From NCBI GenBank assembly GCA_022180565.1, contig BQML01000026.1, forward strand, positions 1-48,459: 48,459 bases of DNA, written 5' to 3'. The position numbers and the translations under genes were made by a program. Each line of letters starts with the position of its first letter. Position 1 is the first letter of the stretch. Below the pieces are notes generated by a model. That model was not told the origin of the DNA. It saw only the letters and a list, made by a program, of their open reading frames with translations, and ran no database searches. The stretch comes from Bacteroidia bacterium (lineage in GTDB: Bacteria > Bacteroidota > Ignavibacteria > UBA10030). Of the stretch, positions 18,101 to 25,134 are shown piece by piece.

Positions 18101-18403
18101 CAGGGGCTCGGCGCCCACTGGGAGCTCTGGATGTTACAGCAGGGCGGAATGACCGCTCTCGAAGCGCTTCAATGCGCCACTCTCAGGGGGGCATGGTATC
18201 TTGGCCTCGACAAGGACCTGGGTTCGCTCGAAGAAGGTAAGCTTGCGGATCTCGTGGTTCTGGCCAAGAATCCGCTGGAGGACATCAGAAATTCCGATTC
18301 TGTCAGGATGGTGATGGTCAACGGTCGGCTGTACGACGCGGAAACCATGAACGAAATCGGCAATCATTCGAAACAGCGCCCGAAGTTTTATTGGGAACGG
18401 TGA
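15200..18403 (+). CDS. Exported TolB-like beta-propeller/amidohydrolase fusion
   Basis: A 1067-residue periplasmic or secreted protein. ATG 15200 gives a signal peptide (MNPRNAIAVFHLFLLVPLALSAQ). Residues from about 40 to 650 contain repeated WD40-like/PD40 blades with the SPDGKRI.F pattern, for example FSPDGRRIAFTSDRDG and FSPDGEWIVYTTW, as in TolB and the DPP-IV propeller. From about 655 comes an imidazolonepropionase/prolidase-like amidohydrolase: LVGATVITMRGEEVIPDG, the metal pair in DVHAHAN, a Lys in TVKSYNQ, IEHNLP, and the closing LGSLEEGKLADLVVL. The fusion suggests a peptidase or cyclic-amide hydrolase gated by a propeller. The substrate is unknown. It stands alone, divergent from the transposase. 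Confidence 0.9.
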   Translation: MNPRNAIAVFHLFLLVPLALSAQQAADSAKKQNTVWDVSAPHGPITQIEFETREGTWMAVDVSPDGKRIVFDLLGDIYIMPIDGGEAHPLTNGPAYDVQPRFSPDGRRIAFTSDRDGLDNLWIMNTDGSDLKQVTKEKERQVNNPVWTPDGQYLIGRKHYRNTRSLGAGEMWMYHQTGGEGLQLTKRRNWQQDAGEPEISPDGRYLYWSEDVTPSGFFEYNKDPHGIIYAIQRLDLETGKTESFLREEGGSARPQLSPDGKTLAFVRRIGVKTVLMLHDLESGRETELSDQLDHDQQEAWAIFGVYPGFSWMPDGRSIIIWAKGKIWKIDVPGGKSVEIPFRARVRQTITEAVRFPVEVAPDRFDVKMLRWVTVSPDRRSVVYSALGKLWIRPLPSGTPVRLTSDESNLEMYPSFSPDGEWIVYTTWNDETLGGLFKIRRNGRNQTSLIRAKGTYVEPAFSPDGKRIVFRRTGGNDVRGRLYTRDEGIYWIPAEGGTGTMITEEGTRPQFNKTGERVFLFSREGDKNALISVGLRGEDRRVHFVSENVQEIVPSPNEEWVAFVERFNGYVGVFPKTGKAVNIGPTTKDYPVKRVSRDAASNIHWSRDSRTVFWSLGPELYTRELGTTFVFAPGARDSIQEKPDTVGLHIGFKAMTDIPSGMLALVGATVITMRGEEVIPDGVILVEQNRIKAVGPSASVHIPAGATRVNVKGATIIPGIIDVHAHANFGDWSAQTNWRYYANLAYGVTTMHDPSATTEYVFTNAEMIRAGRMVGPRIFSTGTILYGAESSSKAIINSLDDALSHLRRLKAVGAFTVKSYNQPRRDQRQQIIEAARALKMMVVPEGGSTFFWNISMVLDGHTGIEHNLPIAPVYNDVVQLVARSKTGLTPTLIVNYGGLSGEYYWYQHDNVWENKRLLTYTPREIIDARSRRRLMASPDDYQYIETSRALKKILDAGGSVQLGAHGQLQGLGAHWELWMLQQGGMTALEALQCATLRGAWYLGLDKDLGSLEEGKLADLVVLAKNPLEDIRNSDSVRMVMVNGRLYDAETMNEIGNHSKQRPKFYWER

Positions 18404-18460
18404 TCATCGTTCTCTTCCTTTCCACTCAGCACGTTCACATTTTTCTTCAAGGAGCATCAC

Positions 18461-18577
18461 ATGGGTAAAGGCGATCGTCGTTCACGCAAGAGCAAGATTT
18501 GGCGGGGCACCTATGGAAAGAGCAGACCGCGAAACAGGAAGAAGGCAAGGTCCAGCCGCAAAGGGGCGCAGGGTTGA
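18461..18577 (+). CDS. thx: Small ribosomal subunit protein bTHX
   Basis: A very small gene of 38 residues, highly basic. It starts [20 protein letters not shown] and continues with [10 protein letters not shown], matching the bTHX family (MGKGD..T...KIWRG.YG..RPR), a 30S head protein found in Thermus, Bacteroidota-like bacteria and plastids. AAGGAG stands 6 bases before ATG 18461. The stop at 18575-18577 overlaps the probable TTG start of the DinB-like gene. It begins a run of small plus-strand genes. Confidence 0.93.
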   Translation: MGKGDRRSRKSKIWRGTYGKSRPRNRKKARSSRKGAQG

Positions 18578-19056
18578 AACGATCATCTGCCGTTCTCGAA
18601 TCTCTGCTGAAGTTGATCGATGAGTCCTATTCACGGAAGGCCTGGCATGGGCCGAATCTTCGCGGTTCTTTGCGGGGAGTGAGCGCCAGGGATGCCGCGC
18701 GGCGGCCTGCGCGGGGCAGACACAACATCTGGGAAATCACTGTGCATTGTGCGTATTGGAAGTACGTCGTGCGCAGGCGTATCCTCAACGAACGCCGCGG
18801 CTCCTTCCCCCTCGCGGGAAGCAACTGGTTTCATCGCCCGGAGCGCCTCACCGAAGAGGCATGGAAAGACGATCTCAGGCTCCTCGAACGATGTCACAAG
18901 GAAATGATCGAAGCGGTGCGATCCCTCGCGCCCTCCGCGCTCAGCCGGACCCCTCGTGGAAGCAAGGTCAGCACTGAAGCCATCCTTCGCGGGATCGCTT
19001 CCCACGATGTCTATCACGCCGGACAGATCCAGCTTCTCAAACGCTTGACGCGGTAG
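18574..19056 (+). CDS. DinB-like four-helix protein
   Basis: A protein of 160 residues of the DinB/YfiT-like superfamily, metal-binding four-helix bundles often used as thiol transferases or stress proteins. The likely metal ligands are His in HNIWEITVH and two His in the C-terminal block [16 protein letters not shown], the most conserved part of the family. A longer frame starts inside bTHX; I prefer TTG 18574, which overlaps the bTHX stop and has a purine-rich AAAGGGG upstream. The reaction is unknown. Confidence 0.8.
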   Translation: MKRSSAVLESLLKLIDESYSRKAWHGPNLRGSLRGVSARDAARRPARGRHNIWEITVHCAYWKYVVRRRILNERRGSFPLAGSNWFHRPERLTEEAWKDDLRLLERCHKEMIEAVRSLAPSALSRTPRGSKVSTEAILRGIASHDVYHAGQIQLLKRLTR

Positions 19057-19062
19057 GTTTTG

Positions 19063-19308
19063 ATGCTTCGCTACAATCCCGAAGTAGCGGTCATTTGCAT
19101 TGTCGTCGGCATCATTCTCGTAGCGCGCGGGTGGTATGCACTCCGGCGCAACTCCATCACGGTAAAGAAGCCTATCGGTTTTCCCTGGCAGTACAACGAT
19201 CTCACGAGAGAGAACAATCCGCGGGTATTTCTGATCACAACGTGGGGGATTATTGTCCTCGGCGTGTGCTTCATCCTGTTCCCCTTCATTGTCGAGTACT
19301 TTGTCTAG
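19063..19308 (+). CDS. Small membrane protein, two helices
   Basis: An 81-residue protein with two predicted membrane helices, about residues 7-24 (VAVICIVVGIILVARGWY) and 56-80 (VFLITTWGIIVLGVCFILFP). Between them lies a basic cytoplasmic or periplasmic loop (LRRNSITVKKP, GFPWQYNDL). ATG 19063 starts six bases after the DinB-like stop codon. I do not recognise the family. The tight packing between the DinB-like gene and dodecin suggests co-transcription. Confidence 0.6.
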   Translation: MLRYNPEVAVICIVVGIILVARGWYALRRNSITVKKPIGFPWQYNDLTRENNPRVFLITTWGIIVLGVCFILFPFIVEYFV

Positions 19309-19329
19309 AAACCGTACAGGAGGCTTATC

Positions 19330-19539
19330 ATGGCAGATCACGTTTACAAACACCTTGAACTCACGGGTACATCACCGAAATCGATCGAAGATGCTATCAA
19401 CAACGCAATTGCCCGCGCTGCAAAGACCGTCAGAAACATGCGGTGGATGCAGGTCGTGGAGACACGCGGACATGTGGAAAACGGCGTCGTGAGTCATTGG
19501 CAGGTCACGATCAAGGTCGGCTTCACGCTCGAGGAATAA
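19330..19539 (+). CDS. Dodecin (flavin-storage protein)
   Basis: A 69-residue dodecin, which assembles into hollow dodecamers that bind and quench flavins. The sequence shows the family pattern throughout: [45 protein letters not shown] and [10 protein letters not shown]. The Trp in RWMQV is the residue that stacks on the isoalloxazine ring. AGGAGG (19318-19323) stands just before ATG 19330. The length is normal. The acetyltransferase gene follows after 8 bases. Confidence 0.95.
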   Translation: MADHVYKHLELTGTSPKSIEDAINNAIARAAKTVRNMRWMQVVETRGHVENGVVSHWQVTIKVGFTLEE

Positions 19540-19547
19540 TCGGACCG

Positions 19548-20183
19548 ATGGCGGCCCCGTTTGAGACGGTGGTGCTGGAGGGCACGTATGTCCGGCTGGA
19601 ACCACTGGGAATGCATCACCTGGAAGGATTGTGTCTCGTCGGTCTGGATCCCGACCTCTGGGAGCATGCAACGGTGCGCATCGAAACCGAAGCAGACATG
19701 CGGAAATATGTCCACACGGCTCTCCAATGGCACATCGAGGGCACAGCTCTCCCTTTCGCAATTCTGGAGCGATTATCGCAGCGTATCGTCGGGAGTACGC
19801 GCTTTGCAAACATCGAGCCCATGCATAAGAGGCTGGAAATCGGATGGACTTGGATCGGACGCCCCTGGCAAAGAACGGCCGTCAACACCGAAACAAAGTA
19901 TCTTCTGCTCCGGCACGCCTTCGAGACCATGCAATACCATCGTGTAGAATTCAAGACCGATGCATTGAATCACCGATCCCGAAGGGCGCTGCTTCGTCTC
20001 GGAGCTACCGAGGAAGGCGTTTTGCGAAAACACATGATCGTACAGGAAGGACGCGTGAGGGACTCGGTGTACTTCAGTATCCTGGATTCGGAATGGCCTC
20101 ATATCAAGGAGAAGTTGGAACGGATGATACATCGCCGTGACATGCCGACGAGGGAGCCTCCCGATGTCCTTGACCTTTCTTAG
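19548..20183 (+). CDS. GNAT-family N-acetyltransferase (RimJ/RimL-like)
   Basis: A 211-residue acetyltransferase. ATG 19548 is used; the longer frame overlaps dodecin. The fold is visible as GTYVRLEPLGMHHLEGL (strand 1), FAILERLSQRIVGSTRFANI, LEIGWTWIGRPWQRTAVNTETKYLLLRHAFE (pieces EIGWTWIGRPWQ and NTETKYLLLRHAF, acetyl-CoA loop region) and RVEFKTDALNHRSRRALLRLGA, the typical last helix of RimJ/RimL-type enzymes. The acceptor, a protein N-terminus or a small molecule, cannot be read from the sequence. Its stop codon lies inside the palindrome of the next promoter. Confidence 0.88.
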   Translation: MAAPFETVVLEGTYVRLEPLGMHHLEGLCLVGLDPDLWEHATVRIETEADMRKYVHTALQWHIEGTALPFAILERLSQRIVGSTRFANIEPMHKRLEIGWTWIGRPWQRTAVNTETKYLLLRHAFETMQYHRVEFKTDALNHRSRRALLRLGATEEGVLRKHMIVQEGRVRDSVYFSILDSEWPHIKEKLERMIHRRDMPTREPPDVLDLS

Positions 20184-20198
20184 AGAATTCTCTAACAT
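20170..20198 (+). promoter_or_regulatory. Promoter with palindromic operator before the STAS-like gene
   Basis: TTGACC (20170-20175), 17 bp spacer, TAACAT (20193-20198). A perfect 16-bp palindrome, TTAGAGAATTCTCTAA (20180-20195), fills most of the spacer and overlaps the -10, the classic place for a repressor or an activator that twists the DNA. The promoter sits at the end of the acetyltransferase gene. The binding protein is unknown. Confidence 0.55.
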
Positions 20199-20219
20199 CC
20201 CTTTGCAGTAACGAGCGCG

Positions 20220-20636
20220 ATGCCCATCCATACAACCATCGACAAAGAGCGTAACATTACCGTCCATACGGCGATGGGAAATCTCACCTATGAGGAGCTC
20301 GTTCAAACACTCGAATTGTTCTATCGGAATACTGAGGCTCCCGAAAACGTGCTGTGGGACGGCCGGCAGGCTTCTCTGGTCAATCTCACAGCCGCGCAAT
20401 TGAAACAACTCGGCACCTACACCAAGAAAATCCAGCAGGAGGGTCTTGCGGTGAAGGGCGGGCGGCGGGCCCTGCTGGCGCCGGCGGCGGTCGACTACGG
20501 ACTCGCGCGCATGATCGGATCCTTCAAGGATCTCCTGGCCGAGGACATCAAGTTCGAGGTCCGGATCTTCCGCACCTACCAGGAAGCCATCGACTGGCTC
20601 ACAAAACCGGTCGAAGGCCCTTCCGCGTCGCCATAA
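20220..20636 (+). CDS. STAS/SpoIIAA-like small protein
   Basis: A 138-residue soluble protein without signal peptide. The pattern of N-terminal strands (ITVHTAMGNLTYEELVQTLE), a middle strand-helix (NVLWDGRQASLVNLTAAQLKQL, in part) and a C-terminal helix (RTYQEAIDWL) resembles SpoIIAA-like/STAS-like proteins, which bind lipids or partner proteins. There is no obvious phosphorylatable Ser of the anti-anti-sigma type. It is preceded by its own promoter with a palindrome and followed closely by the AI-2E-type permease gene. The function is not known. Confidence 0.7.
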   Translation: MPIHTTIDKERNITVHTAMGNLTYEELVQTLELFYRNTEAPENVLWDGRQASLVNLTAAQLKQLGTYTKKIQQEGLAVKGGRRALLAPAAVDYGLARMIGSFKDLLAEDIKFEVRIFRTYQEAIDWLTKPVEGPSASP

Positions 20637-20656
20637 CCAATCGTGCGGTAACTGAA

Positions 20657-21760
20657 ATGACTGGTGTCCCCATGAAGAAGAAGCCCTCGGAAAAGTCGGC
20701 GTTCCCCATCATGGAAGGCGCCCAGAACGTTTCCTTGGTTCTCCTGACGGTTCTGACCATCTTTGTCCTGGGAGTCATCCTCCTCGAATTGAAGTCCGTC
20801 CTCCTGCCGTTCGTGATCGCGGTCTTCCTCTCAATCATTTTCAGTCCCATCGTCGTCGGTCTGAAACGCAAAGGAATCCCCACCGCGCTGTCTCTTCTTC
20901 TTGTCCTGCTCACGTTCTCCCTGGTTTTTTTCCTCGTGGGCCTCTTGATTACCTCGAGTATCGAATCCTTTGTCACCGCCTTGCCAAAATATGAGCGAAA
21001 ATTGACCGCGATCCTCGACAACATCGTTCACACGGTCAACACGGTTGCCATCGAGTACGACATTGATCTTGAACAGGTTGGGTGGAGCCGGGCTTTTCAG
21101 GTCTCCAGCCTCGCCGCAGCCCTTACCTCGGGCGTCGGATCATTTCTGAACTTCCTCACAAACTTGTTCCTGATTCTCCTCTTCATGGTGTTCATTCTGT
21201 CCGGCAGCGGCGACCTGGCCAGCAAGATCCGGCTTGCCTTCGCGCCGCATCAGGCGGACCGGATGTCGCACATGATCACCAACATTGAAACCCGTGCCCG
21301 GCAGTATCTCATTGCCAAGACCCTCATCAGTTTCGGAACTGCGTTGCTGACCTTCGTCATTCTCTGGGCAACCGGCGTTGATTTTCCGCTCGTCTGGGCG
21401 TTCCTCACGTTTCTACTGAATTTCATTCCGAACATCGGCTCTATCATCGCCGTGCTCTTTCCCATTGCGCTGGCTTTTTTGCAGTTCGACACCGCCGGCC
21501 GGCCGCTCCTGGTCCTGATCCTCCTCACCAGCGTGCAGTTCGTGATGGGGAACATTGTCGAGCCCAAACTCATGGCGTTTCGCTTGAATCTGAGCGCGCT
21601 GATGATCCTCGTCTCGCTGATTTTTTGGGGATGGCTTTGGGGCGTCCTCGGAATGATCCTTGCCGTTCCGATTATGGCAACCGTGAAGATCGTCTTCGAG
21701 AACATTGATCCGCTCAGGCCGTATGCGATCCTGATGGGCGGGCCGGCTGATCAGGAATAA
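20657..21760 (+). CDS. AI-2E family transporter (PerM-like permease)
   Basis: A 367-residue polytopic membrane protein of the AI-2E/PerM family. About seven or eight helices are visible, starting with LVLLTVLTIFVLGVILLELK and VLLPFVIAVFLSIIFSPIV. The family hallmark near the C-terminus is present: LTFLLNFIPNIGSIIA, then VEPKLMAFRLNLSALMILVSLIFWGWLWG (pieces EPKLMAFRLNLSALM and FWGWLWG). Members have been linked to autoinducer export or Na+/H+ exchange; the role here is open. ATG 20657 or ATG 20672 may be the start; no clear SD decides it. The stop is followed by a hairpin terminator shared with ferritin. Confidence 0.9.
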   Translation: MTGVPMKKKPSEKSAFPIMEGAQNVSLVLLTVLTIFVLGVILLELKSVLLPFVIAVFLSIIFSPIVVGLKRKGIPTALSLLLVLLTFSLVFFLVGLLITSSIESFVTALPKYERKLTAILDNIVHTVNTVAIEYDIDLEQVGWSRAFQVSSLAAALTSGVGSFLNFLTNLFLILLFMVFILSGSGDLASKIRLAFAPHQADRMSHMITNIETRARQYLIAKTLISFGTALLTFVILWATGVDFPLVWAFLTFLLNFIPNIGSIIAVLFPIALAFLQFDTAGRPLLVLILLTSVQFVMGNIVEPKLMAFRLNLSALMILVSLIFWGWLWGVLGMILAVPIMATVKIVFENIDPLRPYAILMGGPADQE

Positions 21761-21768
21761 CCCCGTAC

Positions 21769-21796
21769 AAAAAGAAAGCCCGGCCGTGGCCGGGCT
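21769..21796 (-). terminator. Terminator of the TRAP-ferritin operon, probably bidirectional
   Basis: Stem AGCCCGGCC (21777-21785), loop GT, stem GGCCGGGCT (21788-21796), 9 bp. On the minus strand it runs into a T-rich tail (TTTCTTTTT), so it mainly ends the ferritin transcript; the convergent AI-2E gene also ends here. Confidence 0.85.
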
Positions 21797-21820
21797 GTTG
21801 AACGTACCCCCTCGCGTGTT

Positions 21821-22312
21821 TCAGCTTCCCCGTGAAGCCATCTGGCGGTCCAGCATGATCAATCCCGCAGGCGCTTCACCGATCATCTTCAGCATATTGA
21901 TCACATCCTCAGCGCTCTTCTCCTCCTCCACCTGCTCTTTGATGAACCACTCCAGCATGATCTGCGTCGGATAGTCCTTCTCCTTCACGGCAAGCTCATA
22001 CAGGGAATGGATGGATGCGGTCACACTCCGTTCATGCTCCAAAACCCTGTTCATGACATCCAGCGGAGCCTTGAAGTCCGCCTGGGGCTTCTCAATCGCG
22101 TCCAGGACAACCCTCCCCCCCCGTTCGTGAATGTAGTCAAAGATTTTCAAGGCATGCCCGGTCTCTTCTTCATACTGCTTCCGCATCCAATGCGCAAAGC
22201 CGGGAAGATTCACGCTGGTGAAATGGGCGGACATCGACAGATACGTATGGGCCGAGAACAGTTCCTTCTGGATCTGCGCCTTCAGGGCGTCAAGTACCGT
22301 TTTGGGAATCAT
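21821..22312 (-). CDS. ftnA: Ferritin (FtnA type)
   Basis: A 163-residue non-haem ferritin that oxidises Fe(II) and stores it as mineral. The ferroxidase ligands are visible: Glu in QKELFSAHTYL, Glu and His in EEETGHALKIF, Glu in VLEHERSV, and Gln in WFIKEQVEEE. AAGGAG lies 5 bases before ATG 22312, and the gene starts 14 bases after the TRAP permease stop, so it is the last gene of that operon. A run of eight G lies in the GGR codons but the frame is intact. The length is normal for the family. Confidence 0.95.
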   Translation of the reverse strand: MIPKTVLDALKAQIQKELFSAHTYLSMSAHFTSVNLPGFAHWMRKQYEEETGHALKIFDYIHERGGRVVLDAIEKPQADFKAPLDVMNRVLEHERSVTASIHSLYELAVKEKDYPTQIMLEWFIKEQVEEEKSAEDVINMLKMIGEAPAGLIMLDRQMASRGS

Positions 22313-22326
22313 GGATGCTCCTTCGT

Positions 22327-23607
22327 CTATTGAATTCCGAGAAGACTCACCAACCAGAGGCTCAAATCGGGCACGTACGTGATGATCAACAGAGCCATCC
22401 CCATGATCGCGATGAAGATCAGCACGGAACGCGCCACCTCAAGAATGGACTTCTTGAATCGCAGGCTGGAGAGAAAAAGATTCAAACCGACCGGCGGCGT
22501 CAGGTATCCGATCTCCAGATTAGTAAGAAAAATAATTCCCAGATGCAACGGATCCACCTGAAAAGCGCGTGCGATCGGAAGGATCAGCGGAACAACGACA
22601 ATGATGGCCGAAAAGATGTCCATCATCATCCCGACAACGAGGAGAAAGAGATTGAGGATCAGCAGGAAAGCGACCTTGCTCTCGACATTCCCCCGTACAA
22701 ACTCGAACAATTGCTGGGGAACCTCTTTGTCAATCAGATAGTTTGTCAATCCCAAAGCCGTTCCCAGAATCGCCAGAATGGCACCCACCAACACCATGCT
22801 TTCCTTCATGACGCGGGGGACGTCCTTGAAGAGGCTCATATCCCTGTACAACAACGTGACCATGATCAGCACGTAGAACGCGGTCACGGCAGAAGCCTCC
22901 GTTGCGGTGAAGGCACCGCCATAGATACCGCCAATGATGATGAACGGAATCGGAAGTTCCCAGGCTGCGCCTTTCAGGGCCGCACCAAGGCTGGACCAGG
23001 AGAATTCCACCCGCGGCACGCGGGTACGGACGCCGACACGCACGCTGTAAAGTCCGACGAATGACACAAGGAGGATCCCCGGCAAAAAGCCCGCAACAAA
23101 GAGCTGGTCAATGCTCACTTCCGCAATGATGCCGTAGAGAATGATCGGCAGGCTGGGGGGAAACAGCAATCCGATGCTTCCGGAGGCAGTCACCAACCCC
23201 AGCGAAAACCGTTCCGGGTACATCTCTTTCATCAGGATCGGAAGGGTGATGCCGCCGAGGGCAACGATGGTCACGCCCGAAGCCCCGGTGAAGGCCGTGA
23301 AGAAGGCACACGTGACCAGAACCACGATTGCAAGACCGCCCGGAATCCAGCCAAACATGGCCCGCGCGAGCGTCACAAGCCGCTGAGGCGACTTGCTCTC
23401 TGCAAGCAGGTATCCCGCAAAGGTGAACAGCGGGATGGCAATCAGCGTTGGTGTCTCCGCAATCCGGTACAACTCGATGATCACCGAGGAAGTATCTATG
23501 CCCTCCTGATCGAAGGCATAGAGTGCGATCCCGCCGATGATACTGAACAGAGGAGCGCCGAGAAGAGCGAGGAGAGCAAGAACGACAACGACGACCCAGG
23601 TATTCAT
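22327..23607 (-). CDS. dctM: TRAP transporter large permease DctM
   Basis: A 426-residue membrane subunit of a Na+-driven TRAP transporter, with about twelve hydrophobic helices. Family blocks include PLFTFAGYLLAESKSPQRLV, the loop GASGVTIVALGGITLPIL, GLVTASGSIGLLFPPSLPIILYG (in part) and the closing LEIGYLTPPVGLNLFLSS. Its start overlaps the DctQ stop (ATGA), as usual. It works with the DctQ subunit and the DctP binding protein encoded just upstream. Ferritin follows after 14 bases. Confidence 0.95.
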   Translation of the reverse strand: MNTWVVVVVLALLALLGAPLFSIIGGIALYAFDQEGIDTSSVIIELYRIAETPTLIAIPLFTFAGYLLAESKSPQRLVTLARAMFGWIPGGLAIVVLVTCAFFTAFTGASGVTIVALGGITLPILMKEMYPERFSLGLVTASGSIGLLFPPSLPIILYGIIAEVSIDQLFVAGFLPGILLVSFVGLYSVRVGVRTRVPRVEFSWSSLGAALKGAAWELPIPFIIIGGIYGGAFTATEASAVTAFYVLIMVTLLYRDMSLFKDVPRVMKESMVLVGAILAILGTALGLTNYLIDKEVPQQLFEFVRGNVESKVAFLLILNLFLLVVGMMMDIFSAIIVVVPLILPIARAFQVDPLHLGIIFLTNLEIGYLTPPVGLNLFLSSLRFKKSILEVARSVLIFIAIMGMALLIITYVPDLSLWLVSLLGIQ

Positions 23608-24101
23608 TCCTGCGGCGCCCCCGCCCGTAGTTCGTAAATGCCTGCGGCAATCCGGACCGCAAAATGAATCATCATGAGTCCAAATCCGACAGGAATGATC
23701 ATCTGGGAATACCAGGAAGGGACTTCTCCGTAGACCACACTGCCGAAATCAACCTCATCGCCGATGAACGTCAGGGATGCGCGAAGGAGAAAGTAACAAA
23801 CGGTGATGGCAAACGCATTGGTGATGACGCGGACGATGGCACGGGCACGGGCGGGAAGAAACCTCGCAAAGGCGTCAATGCTGATGTGCCTGTCCTCCCC
23901 CGTGGCACGGGCGGCACCGAGAAAACCGATCCATAGCACCAGGTGCCTCAGCAAGATTTCGCCCCAGATCAGCGACTCCGAGAACACATTCCTCAGAATG
24001 ACCTGGACGAACGCGAGGAGCACCATCATGGAGAGCAAAATGATCAAGAGAACGCCCTCCAGCCGTCCCAAGCTCTCATCGCACCAACGAAGAACCTTCA
24101 T
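23604..24101 (-). CDS. dctQ: TRAP transporter small permease DctQ
   Basis: A 165-residue protein with four membrane helices, the small subunit of the TRAP permease. The family pattern is visible: ILLSMMVLLAFVQVILRNVF, then WGEILLRHLVLWIGFLGAARATGEDRHISIDAF (pieces WGEILLRHLVLWIGFLGA and DRHISIDAF), and a final helix with GFGLMMIHFAVR. It overlaps both neighbours by four bases (ATGA), so the three transport genes are translationally coupled. Confidence 0.94.
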   Translation of the reverse strand: MKVLRWCDESLGRLEGVLLIILLSMMVLLAFVQVILRNVFSESLIWGEILLRHLVLWIGFLGAARATGEDRHISIDAFARFLPARARAIVRVITNAFAITVCYFLLRASLTFIGDEVDFGSVVYGEVPSWYSQMIIPVGFGLMMIHFAVRIAAGIYELRAGAPQE

Positions 24102-25102
24102 GGCGAAGCTTTGCTGTTCCTGCGGAATTCCTCAAGCGCCTGCTCCACGCGTTTCAGGAAATCCTCGGTATAGACACTCCCAACCAACTTGCGCCGAACA
24201 ACGGCCGACATTTCCTTGTACTCCTTATAATCCTCCTCCTTCGGCTTGATCACCTTCAGGCCTCGCTTCTTCATCTCTTCAAGAGCCGAAGCGTTCTGCT
24301 CCCTGCTGATTTCAGTCAGCCTCCGGAAATGCTGTTTCCCAAGATCCAGCATGATCGTTTGGATGTCCGGCGGGAGTTTGTCAAAGACCCTGCGGGAGAT
24401 CAGCACGGCACCGGCGGCATCGGAAAGCCGAACGTCGATCATGAACTTCGCCCTCGTGTACCACTGAAGCATCAGCGCGGCGTACGGCGGCGAATAGAAA
24501 GCGTCGATCAACCCGGTCTGCAGAGAGGTCATAACGTCGGGCATGGCCAAAGGAATCGGCGAAATATTGAATTCGCGGAACAGGGCCTCTGCAATGGGAT
24601 CCCCCTCCCAGGACCACATTTTGAGGCTGTGAAGATCCTCAGGCCCGCTGATTGGGGAATTCGTGAACACATAGACGAAGCCGACCTCCGCCCAGCCAAG
24701 GAGGACATACCCGCCCTCAAGGAACGCCTGCCGGAATTCGGAATCAAATTTCTCCAGAATATGGTCGACTTCCCGATAATTCTCGAACAGGAACGGAGAA
24801 TCCAGTATCCTCACTTTTGAAGCAATCTCCCCCATGGCAACGCCCGTGAATCCTCCGGCATGCAGCTGGCCTGCGCGAATCTTTCGGAGAACTACCCTCT
24901 CATCACCCTGTGTGGCGCCGGGGTAGATCCGGAAGCCTACCCGCCCGCCCGTCGCCTCCTTGACGGCCTTTTCGAAGTCCCTCATGACATTCATCCATGC
25001 CGTCCCCTCCGGAGCAACCGTGGCAAACTTGATCGTATGCTCCTGTGCAGAGGCCGCGCCGCAAACCAGCGCCGTAAACAGCAAGATCCGCATTCCTCGC
25101 AT
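24098..25102 (-). CDS. dctP: TRAP transporter substrate-binding protein DctP
   Basis: A 334-residue periplasmic solute receptor of the DctP family. I choose ATG 25102 because AAGGAG lies 6 bases upstream and the signal peptide MRGMRILLFTALVCGAASA follows; earlier in-frame ATGs overlap the TatT stop. The mature part starts EHTIKFATVAPEGTAW and shows GGRVGFRIYPGATQGDE, LHAGGFTGVAMGEI, LHSLKMWSWEGDPI and GLIDAFYSPPYAAL, as in TRAP receptors with TatT partners. The ligand is unknown; in Treponema pallidum such P/TatT pairs are proposed to handle hydrophobic ligands. Confidence 0.92.
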   Translation of the reverse strand: MRGMRILLFTALVCGAASAQEHTIKFATVAPEGTAWMNVMRDFEKAVKEATGGRVGFRIYPGATQGDERVVLRKIRAGQLHAGGFTGVAMGEIASKVRILDSPFLFENYREVDHILEKFDSEFRQAFLEGGYVLLGWAEVGFVYVFTNSPISGPEDLHSLKMWSWEGDPIAEALFREFNISPIPLAMPDVMTSLQTGLIDAFYSPPYAALMLQWYTRAKFMIDVRLSDAAGAVLISRRVFDKLPPDIQTIMLDLGKQHFRRLTEISREQNASALEEMKKRGLKVIKPKEEDYKEYKEMSAVVRRKLVGSVYTEDFLKRVEQALEEFRRNSKASP

Positions 25103-25134
25103 TCCATGCTCCTTTGACATCGTACCACCCATCA

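Noticed and set aside
22112-22121. A run of eight G in the ferritin gene as a second phase-variable tract
   Set aside because: The ferritin frame is intact and the codons (GGR) fit the family; the run is too short to suggest switching.
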